Below the pieces are notes generated by a model that was given only the letters and a program-made list of their open reading frames with translations, ran no database searches and was not told the DNA's origin. Below, in pieces: positions 6,323 through 11,294 of a stretch of DNA of 11,294 bases; position 1 is the first letter of the stretch, and every line of letters begins with the position of its first letter. Location of the stretch: positions 1 to 11,294 of the forward strand of contig JAEZES010000239.1 in NCBI GenBank assembly GCA_023432995.1, in the 5' to 3' direction. This DNA comes from Pseudomonadota bacterium. Its GTDB lineage: Bacteria > Pseudomonadota > Alphaproteobacteria > Sphingomonadales > Sphingomonadaceae. Position numbers and translations under genes: made by a program.

Positions 6323-8251
6323 ATGACGATGACCCCCAGACCCGCAACCCCGCTGCTCGACACGGTCAAGACGCCCGCGGACCTGCGCCGGCTCGAGCGC
6401 CGGGACTTGCGCCAGCTGGCCGACGAGCTGCGCGTCGAGACGATCGACGCGGTCGGCACCACCGGTGGCCATCTCGGTTCGGGGCTCGGCGTGGTCGAGC
6501 TGACGGTCGCGGTGCATTACGTGTTCGACACCCCTGTCGACCGGCTGATCTGGGACGTCGGCCACCAGGCCTATCCGCACAAGATCCTCACTGGCCGGCG
6601 CGACCGCATCCGCACGCTGCGCCAGGGCGGCGGGCTCAGCGGCTTCACCAAGCGCTCGGAGAGCGAGTACGATCCGTTCGGGGCCGCGCACTCGTCGACC
6701 TCGATTTCGGCCGGCCTCGGCTTCGCCATCGCCAACAAGCTCGCCGACCGGCCGGGCAAGGCGATTGCGGTGATCGGCGACGGCGCGATGAGCGCGGGCA
6801 TGGCCTACGAGGCGATGAACAACGCCGAGGCGGCCGGCAACCGGCTGGTGGTGATCCTCAACGACAACGACATGTCGATCGCGCCGCCGGTCGGCGGCCT
6901 GTCGGGCTATCTTGCCCGGCTGGTGTCGTCGGGCCGGTTCCTCGGCCTGCGCGAGCTCGCGCGCCGCTTCGCCCGCAAGCTGCCCGAGCCGCTTCACCGC
7001 GCCGCGCGGCTGACCGATGAATACGCCCGCGGCATGGCGATGGGCGGCACGCTGTTCGAGGAGCTCGGGTTCTATTACGTCGGCCCGATCGACGGGCACG
7101 ACCTCGACCAGCTCATCCCGGTGCTCGAGAACGTGCGCGACGCGGCTGAGGGACCGTGCCTGGTCCATGTGATCACGCAAAAGGGCAAGGGCTACGCTCC
7201 GGCCGAGAACAGCGCCGACAAGTACCACGGGGTGCAGAAGTTCAACGTCGTCACCGGCGAGCAGGCCAAGGGAGCGGCCGGGCCGCCGAGTTACACCAGC
7301 GTGTTCGCCCGGGCGCTGATCGAGGAAGCGGCGGGTGACCCGGCGATCTGCGCGATCACCGCGGCGATGCCGAGCGGCACGGGTCTCGACAAGTTCGCCC
7401 AGCTCTATCCTGAGCGCGCGTTCGACGTCGGTATCGCCGAGCAGCACGCCGTGACCTTCGCCGCCGGGCTCGCCGCTCAGGGCATGCGCCCGTTCTGCGC
7501 GATCTACTCGACGTTCCTGCAGCGCGCCTACGACCAGGTCGTGCACGATGTGGCGATCCAGAACCTGCCGGTGCGCTTCGCGATCGACCGCGCCGGGCTC
7601 GTCGGCGCCGACGGCGCGACCCACGCCGGCAGCTTCGACGTTACCTACCTCGCGACGCTCCCCAACTTCGTGGTCATGGCCGCGGCCGACGAGGCCGAGC
7701 TGATGCACATGGTCCACACCGCCGCGCTGCACGACAGCGGGCCGATCGCGTTCCGCTACCCGCGCGGCAACGGGGTCGGCGTGCCGCTGCCCGAGGTCCC
7801 CGAGCGGCTCGAGATCGGCAAGGGTCGCGTGGTCCGCCAGGGCAGCAAAGTTGCGCTGCTGTCGCTCGGCACGCGTCTCGCCGAGGCGCTCAAGGCGGCC
7901 GACCTGCTCGAGGCGCGCGGCCTCTCGACCACTGTCGCCGACCTGCGCTTCGTCAAGCCGCTCGACAGCGAGCTGATTCGCCGGCTGATGACGACGCATG
8001 AGGTCGTGGTGACGATCGAGGAAGCCAGCATCGGCGGCCTCGGCGCGCATGTGCTGACGCTTGCCAGCGACGAGGGCCTGACCGACGCCGGCCTCAAGAT
8101 CCGCACGATGCGGCTGCCCGACCTGTTCCAGGATCACGATTCGCCCGACCGGCAATACGACGAGGCGAAGCTCAACGCGCCGCACATCGTCGAGACTGTG
8201 CTTGCGGCGCTGCGCCATAACAGCGCCGGGGTCGAGGAGGCGCGCGCCTGA
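6323..8251 (+). CDS. dxs: 1-deoxy-D-xylulose-5-phosphate synthase
   Basis: Dxs condenses pyruvate and glyceraldehyde 3-phosphate using thiamine diphosphate, the entry step of the MEP isoprenoid pathway and a source of precursor for thiamine and pyridoxal. The 642-residue length is typical. The N-terminal region has GGHLGSGLGVVEL with H50, WDVGHQAYPHKILTGR with H81, and the thiamine diphosphate motif GDGAMSAG (152-159) running on to MNNA. The middle domain has DVGIAEQHAVTFAAG with the catalytic E373, then GADGATHAG. The C-terminal transketolase domain follows. The start could be 6323 or the ATG two codons later; neither has a clear ribosome binding site. It lies 75 bp after the Zur-like gene, and its stop is 14 bp before the hydrolase start, suggesting that pair is co-transcribed. 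Confidence 0.97.
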   Translation: MTMTPRPATPLLDTVKTPADLRRLERRDLRQLADELRVETIDAVGTTGGHLGSGLGVVELTVAVHYVFDTPVDRLIWDVGHQAYPHKILTGRRDRIRTLRQGGGLSGFTKRSESEYDPFGAAHSSTSISAGLGFAIANKLADRPGKAIAVIGDGAMSAGMAYEAMNNAEAAGNRLVVILNDNDMSIAPPVGGLSGYLARLVSSGRFLGLRELARRFARKLPEPLHRAARLTDEYARGMAMGGTLFEELGFYYVGPIDGHDLDQLIPVLENVRDAAEGPCLVHVITQKGKGYAPAENSADKYHGVQKFNVVTGEQAKGAAGPPSYTSVFARALIEEAAGDPAICAITAAMPSGTGLDKFAQLYPERAFDVGIAEQHAVTFAAGLAAQGMRPFCAIYSTFLQRAYDQVVHDVAIQNLPVRFAIDRAGLVGADGATHAGSFDVTYLATLPNFVVMAAADEAELMHMVHTAALHDSGPIAFRYPRGNGVGVPLPEVPERLEIGKGRVVRQGSKVALLSLGTRLAEALKAADLLEARGLSTTVADLRFVKPLDSELIRRLMTTHEVVVTIEEASIGGLGAHVLTLASDEGLTDAGLKIRTMRLPDLFQDHDSPDRQYDEAKLNAPHIVETVLAALRHNSAGVEEARA

Positions 8252-8265
8252 GGGCGGCGAGGCCC

Positions 8266-9066
8266 GTGCTGTGGCTGATCGGCGTCGCACTGCTCGTCTA
8301 TCTCGCGCTGGCGGGCGTCGTCTGGCATCAACAGGAAGCCTTGCTCTACCCGGCCCCGCGCGGCGCGGGCGAGCCGGTCCAGGGCTTTCGCACCATCGCC
8401 TACGACACGGCCGACGGGCTGCGCCTCGCCGGCGGCTACCGCGCAGCCGTACCCGGCAAGCCGACGCTGCTGTTCTTTCACGGCAACGCGGCCACGTGGC
8501 AGAGCAGCGCCGAGATCCTCTCTCCGCTCGCGGCCGAGGGCTACGGCGTGTTCGCCGCCAGCTACCGCGGGTATCGCGCCAATCCCGGCCGTCCGTCCGA
8601 GCCGGGGCTCTATCGCGACGCGGGCGCCGCCGCCGACTGGCTGGCGGCGAACGGCGTCGTCGCGGCCGATCTGGTGATTGTCGGCAACTCGCTCGGCTCG
8701 GGCCCGGCGGTTGAACTCGCACGCGAGCGCGCGCCCCGTGGCCTGGCGCTGGTCTCGCCATTCTCCAGCATGGTCGAACTCCCTGCGGCGAACGTGCGCT
8801 GGCTGCCGGTCCGGTGGCTGATGCGCGACCGCTATGACAACGCCGCCAAGCTGCCCATGATCGCCGCGCCCGTGCTGATCGTGCACGGCGAACGCGACAC
8901 GCTGATCCCGCTGTCGCATGCGCAGGCGCTCGTTCGGCTCGCCCCTCGCGGCAGGCTCGTGACCGTTCCGGATGCGGGGCACGACCTGGTGGCGCGGCCC
9001 GAAACGCCGGCCCTGCTGTCCGCCTGGCTCGCCGAGCTGAACGAGGGGGCGCGTATCGGGCCCTGA
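8266..9066 (+). CDS. Membrane-anchored alpha/beta hydrolase
   Basis: The 266-residue protein begins with a hydrophobic segment (about 2-20) that should act as an uncleaved anchor, then QQEALLYPAP, a sequence common after the anchor in Bem46/ABHD13-type hydrolases. The alpha/beta fold is clear: FFHGNAATW (70-78, oxyanion region), nucleophile elbow GNSLG with S142, acid D211 in VHGERDTLIP, and H239 in PDAGHD. All three catalytic residues are present, so it is probably an active serine esterase or thioesterase; the substrate is unknown. The start is the GTG at 8266, the first plausible initiator after dxs and just before the membrane segment, with the purine-rich GGCGAGG at 8256-8262 close upstream. 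It ends one base from the end of convergent ung. Confidence 0.9.
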   Translation: MLWLIGVALLVYLALAGVVWHQQEALLYPAPRGAGEPVQGFRTIAYDTADGLRLAGGYRAAVPGKPTLLFFHGNAATWQSSAEILSPLAAEGYGVFAASYRGYRANPGRPSEPGLYRDAGAAADWLAANGVVAADLVIVGNSLGSGPAVELARERAPRGLALVSPFSSMVELPAANVRWLPVRWLMRDRYDNAAKLPMIAAPVLIVHGERDTLIPLSHAQALVRLAPRGRLVTVPDAGHDLVARPETPALLSAWLAELNEGARIGP

Positions 9067-9067
9067 C

Positions 9068-9745
9068 TTACCACGCGATAGCGCCGCGCCCCTGCGCCTC
9101 GAGGAAGGCGTTGGCCTTGCTGAACGGCTTCGAGCCGAAGAACCCCGAGTGCGCCGACAGCGGGCTCGGGTGCGGCGAGGTCAGTACGAGGTGCCGCGTG
9201 CCGGGTCCGAGCTCCGGCACCCGCTGCGCCTTGTTGCGTGCATGATTGCCCCACAGGATGAACACGCTCGGCGCCTCGCGCGCCGCCACAGCGGCGACCG
9301 CGGCGTCGGTGATCGCCTCCCACCCCTTGCCGGCGTGGCTGCCGGCCCGCCCGGCTTCGACAGTCAGCGAGTTGTTGAGCAGCAGCACCCCCTGCCGTGC
9401 CCAGTGCTCGAGGCTGCCGCTGGCGCGCCGCGCGATTCCGAGGTCGCTCTCGAGCTCTCTGTAGACGTTGACCAGCGAGGGCGGCAACGGGACCCCGTCG
9501 TTGACCGAGAAGCACAGCCCGTGGGCTTGCCCCGGCCCGTGGTATGGGTCCTGTCCGAGGATCACCACCTTGACCTCGTCCAGCGGGGTCAATTCGAGAG
9601 CGCGCAGGCGCTGTCCGCGCGGCGGGTAGATCGTTGCCCCGTTGTCCTCGCGCTGCCGCAGCCAGCCGCCGAGCTGGCGCGCCTCGCGGGTTGCCAGGAC
9701 CGGCGCCAGCGCCGCCTGCCAGCTCTCGGGAACCGTCTCGGCCAT
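9068..9745 (-). CDS. ung: Uracil-DNA glycosylase (family 1)
   Basis: Ung removes uracil from DNA and starts base excision repair of deaminated cytosine, a useful activity in a GC-rich genome. The 225-residue length is normal for family 1. The water-activating loop is LGQDPYHGPGQAHGLCFSV with D66. LLLNNSLTVE (121-130) holds the uracil-binding Asn region, and the DNA-intercalation loop is SPHPSPLSAHSGFFG with H192. AGGG ends 8 bases before the ATG. The gene is divergent from nrnC and convergent with the hydrolase gene, so it is probably transcribed alone. Confidence 0.97.
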   Translation of the reverse strand: MAETVPESWQAALAPVLATREARQLGGWLRQREDNGATIYPPRGQRLRALELTPLDEVKVVILGQDPYHGPGQAHGLCFSVNDGVPLPPSLVNVYRELESDLGIARRASGSLEHWARQGVLLLNNSLTVEAGRAGSHAGKGWEAITDAAVAAVAAREAPSVFILWGNHARNKAQRVPELGPGTRHLVLTSPHPSPLSAHSGFFGSKPFSKANAFLEAQGRGAIAW

Positions 9746-9770
9746 CCGGGCGACCCTATGTCCGCTCGGC

Positions 9771-9786
9771 GCCGCTCGCCAGCGGC
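9771..9786. repeat. Inverted repeat between ung and nrnC
   Basis: GCCGCT and AGCGGC form a perfect 6-bp stem around a 4-base CGCC loop in the 79-bp gap between two divergent genes. It could be an operator or a hairpin in the ung leader. In DNA this rich in G and C it may also be chance. Confidence 0.25.
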
Positions 9787-9824
9787 CTCTTTCCCTCTAT
9801 CCCCAATGGCCGTAAGGGCGGCCG

Positions 9825-10442
9825 ATGGCAGTACATTTCCACGAAGAAGACCTTCCCGCCGGCGTTCTCGCCCCAGGTCCGGTCGCGGTCGACACCGAAA
9901 CCATGGGCCTGGTGACCCCGCGCGACCGGCTGTGCCTGGTGCAGATCAGCGACGGCCAGGGCGACGAGCACCTCGTCCGGTTCGCCCGGGGCAGCCGCTA
10001 CGATGCGCCCAACCTCAAGGCGGTTCTCGCCGATCCGGCGCGGGTCAAGCTGTACCACTTCGCGCGCTTCGATCTCGCGGCGATCGAGCACTACCTCGGC
10101 GTGACCGCCGCGCCGGTGTTCTGCACCAAGATCGCCAGCAAGCTCACCCGCACTTACACCGACCGCCACGGGCTCAAGGATCTCGTGCGCGAACTGCTCG
10201 GCGAGGAAATCTCCAAGCAGCAGCAGTCGAGCGACTGGGGGGCGCCCGAGCTGACCGACGCGCAGCGCGAATACGCCGCCTCGGACGTGCGCTACCTGCA
10301 CCGCATGGCGGCGATCTTCGAGGAGCGCCTCGCCCGCGAGGGCCGGCTTGAAATCGCCCAAGCCTGTTTCGACTTCCTGCCCGCGCGCGTGCGGCTCGAT
10401 CTCGATGGTTGGGCCGACAAGGACATTTTCACCCACGACTGA
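9825..10442 (+). CDS. nrnC: NrnC-type 3'-5' exoribonuclease (RNase D-like, DEDDy)
   Basis: The 205-residue protein is a single DEDDy exonuclease domain without the HRDC domains of full RNase D, matching NrnC of alphaproteobacteria such as Bartonella and Brucella. NrnC clears very short RNAs, in particular dinucleotides, where Orn is absent. The acidic residues are D23 and E25 (VAVDTETMGL), D83 (HFARFDLAAIEHYLG), and Y150 with D154 (EYAASDVRYLHR). The block CTKIASKLTRTYTDRHGLK (100-118) and SKQQQSSDW (130-138) are typical of NrnC as I recall it. AAGGG at 9814-9818, 6 bases before the ATG, supports the start. It precedes lptC by 23 bp, an arrangement common in this class, where such genes are often labelled ribonuclease D. 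Confidence 0.92.
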   Translation: MAVHFHEEDLPAGVLAPGPVAVDTETMGLVTPRDRLCLVQISDGQGDEHLVRFARGSRYDAPNLKAVLADPARVKLYHFARFDLAAIEHYLGVTAAPVFCTKIASKLTRTYTDRHGLKDLVRELLGEEISKQQQSSDWGAPELTDAQREYAASDVRYLHRMAAIFEERLAREGRLEIAQACFDFLPARVRLDLDGWADKDIFTHD

Positions 10443-10465
10443 GTTGTCGTGACCAGAGCCCGCCG

Positions 10466-11110
10466 ATGAGCCAGCAGGCCGACCAGATTCGCGACCGCCG
10501 CCGCGCCTTCGCTGCGCCCGGCAGCCAGCTCGACCGCGTCGTGCGCGTGCTCGCGGTGGCGCTGCCCGGGCTGGTCGGCGCGGTGCTGGCGATGATGCTG
10601 ATCGCGCCGCTCTCGCCGCGCGGCGAAGTCAGCTTCATCCTCGACCGCAACAAGGTCGACGTGGCCAACGATCGCCTGCGCGTCGACAACGCGATGTACC
10701 GCGGCGCTGACACGCGCGGACGGCCGTTCACGCTCTCGGCCGGCGAGGCGGTCCAGGCCAGCGCGCGGGTCCCGGTGGTCCGGCTCGAGGACCTGACCGC
10801 GCGGATGCTTCTGTCCGAGGGTCCCGCGGTGCTCAACGCCCCGGCGGGCCGCTACGACATCGAACGGCAGCGCGTCACCGTCGACGGCGTGGTCCGCTTC
10901 GTCGCCGCCGACGGCTACCGCCTGGCGGCCCGCGGAGTGTCGATCGACCTGCCCGAGCGCACGCTGCTCGGCCAGGGCGGGGTCGAGGGCTCGGTCCCGG
11001 CGGGCACCTTCCGCGCCGACGGCATCGCCGCCGATCTCGACGCGCGCACCATCACGCTGGTCGGCAACGCCCGGCTGCGCATGGTGCCCGGGCAGCTGAG
11101 GATGCCATGA
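10466..11110 (+). CDS. lptC: LPS export ABC transporter periplasmic protein LptC
   Basis: LptC is the single-pass inner-membrane subunit that receives lipopolysaccharide from LptB2FG and hands it to LptA. The 214-residue protein has a short cytoplasmic start with many Arg residues (MSQQADQIRDRRR), one membrane segment (about 27-47), and a periplasmic domain of repeated short beta strands. The latter include RGRPFTLSAGEAVQ and a C-terminal FRADGIAADLDARTITLVGNARLRM typical of the LptC jellyroll. The ATG at 10466 is chosen because it is the first after nrnC and precedes the membrane segment. Its site is weak (AGAG, 10455-10458). The stop overlaps the next ATG (ATGA, 11107-11110), consistent with the usual lptC-lptA order. 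Confidence 0.87.
   Translation: MSQQADQIRDRRRAFAAPGSQLDRVVRVLAVALPGLVGAVLAMMLIAPLSPRGEVSFILDRNKVDVANDRLRVDNAMYRGADTRGRPFTLSAGEAVQASARVPVVRLEDLTARMLLSEGPAVLNAPAGRYDIERQRVTVDGVVRFVAADGYRLAARGVSIDLPERTLLGQGGVEGSVPAGTFRADGIAADLDARTITLVGNARLRMVPGQLRMP
11098..11101 (+). promoter_or_regulatory. Ribosome binding site for the lptA-like upstream start
   Basis: GAGG lies 5 bases before the ATG at 11107, inside the end of lptC. It favours the coupled start over the alternative ATG at 11155, which has AGGG at 11142-11145, 9 bases upstream. Confidence 0.4.
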
Positions 11111-11292
11111 GCGAGGCTTTCCACCGTCCCTGCGCCCGGCTAGGGTCCGCGCCGATGACGCCGCGCCGCTCCGTTCGCCTCTCGTCCCGATCCGCGGCGC
11201 GCGCGTGCACGGCCGCGCTCGGCGCGGCAGCGCTCGCGCTGCTCGGCCCGAGTTCGATTGCCGGAGCGCAGGCCATCGCCCGGTTCAATTAG
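11107..11292 (+). pseudogene. lptA: lptA-like gene start, interrupted by TAG at the window end
   Basis: LptA is the periplasmic bridge protein for lipopolysaccharide transport. The ATG at 11107 overlaps the lptC stop. A second ATG at 11155 (MTPRRSVRLSS) gives a more usual signal peptide, with a hydrophobic core ALGAAALALLG and cleavage near AGAQA. The last residues, AQAIARFN, resemble the start of mature LptA in sphingomonads, where I expect a continuation like SNAPVDxAADR. Instead TAG follows at 11290-11292 and two bases remain. A TCG here would give Ser and restore FNS, so one substitution explains the break. Because lptA is normally essential, a sequence error at a contig end is as likely as a true nonsense mutation. 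Identity rests on position and a few residues. Confidence 0.55.
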
Positions 11293-11294
11293 AA

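Noticed and set aside
6287..8761. An 824-codon open frame on the minus strand across dxs and the hydrolase gene
   Set aside because: It is antisense to a full-length dxs with every catalytic motif. Its product is Arg/Ala/Gly-rich with no fold signature; long antisense frames are expected at this GC content.
9149..10351. A 400-codon plus-strand open frame across ung and nrnC
   Set aside because: It is antisense to ung and out of frame with nrnC, both supported by catalytic motifs.
1..11294. Defence island, prophage, insertion sequence, CRISPR array, toxin-antitoxin pair or tRNA
   Set aside because: I looked on both strands and saw no transposase, integrase, terminal inverted repeats, regular spacers or tRNA-like clover leaf. 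The region is ordinary core genome.

Overview
The window is a dense, very GC-rich stretch of bacterial chromosome made almost entirely of recognisable housekeeping genes. Protein families and gene order point to an alphaproteobacterium, most probably of the Sphingomonadales. The pointers are a NrnC-type exonuclease followed by lptC and an lptA start, a heparinase II/III-family gene tucked against purH, and translationally coupled short operons. This is inferred from family knowledge, not from a database search. Both ends cut into genes: an ABC exporter at the left and an lptA-like gene at the right.

Layout. (1) 1-582, minus strand: N-terminal part of an ABC exporter membrane domain. (2) 711-4845, plus: rpe, a heparinase II/III-family gene and purH, with a 4-bp overlap and an 11-bp gap, probably one transcript. 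A hairpin lies 12 bp after purH. (3) 4981-5750, plus: a 32-codon predicted membrane peptide whose stop overlaps the start of an exported MsrA. (4) 5786-6247, plus: a Zur-like Fur-family repressor with its own promoter-like sequence. (5) 6323-9066, plus: dxs, then a membrane-anchored alpha/beta hydrolase. (6) 9068-9745, minus: ung, ending one base from the hydrolase stop. (7) 9825-11292, plus: nrnC, lptC and the first codons of an lptA-like gene, which meet a TAG two bases before the window ends.

Functions. The genes serve the pentose phosphate pathway (rpe), the last two steps to IMP (purH), methionine sulfoxide repair outside the cytoplasm (msrA), zinc-responsive regulation (zur), isoprenoid precursor synthesis (dxs), uracil removal from DNA (ung), turnover of very short RNAs (nrnC) and lipopolysaccharide transport (lptC, lptA). 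There is no sign of a mobile element, CRISPR array, tRNA, rRNA, phage or defence system, and I did not find a clearly new multi-gene system. The points most worth a second look are the premature stop in lptA, the unlisted small membrane peptide before msrA, the MsrA with no resolving cysteine, the signal-less heparinase-family protein in a metabolic operon, and a shared CCTATATSAA promoter-like motif that predicts a leaderless zur transcript. No intergenic gap exceeds about 135 bases.
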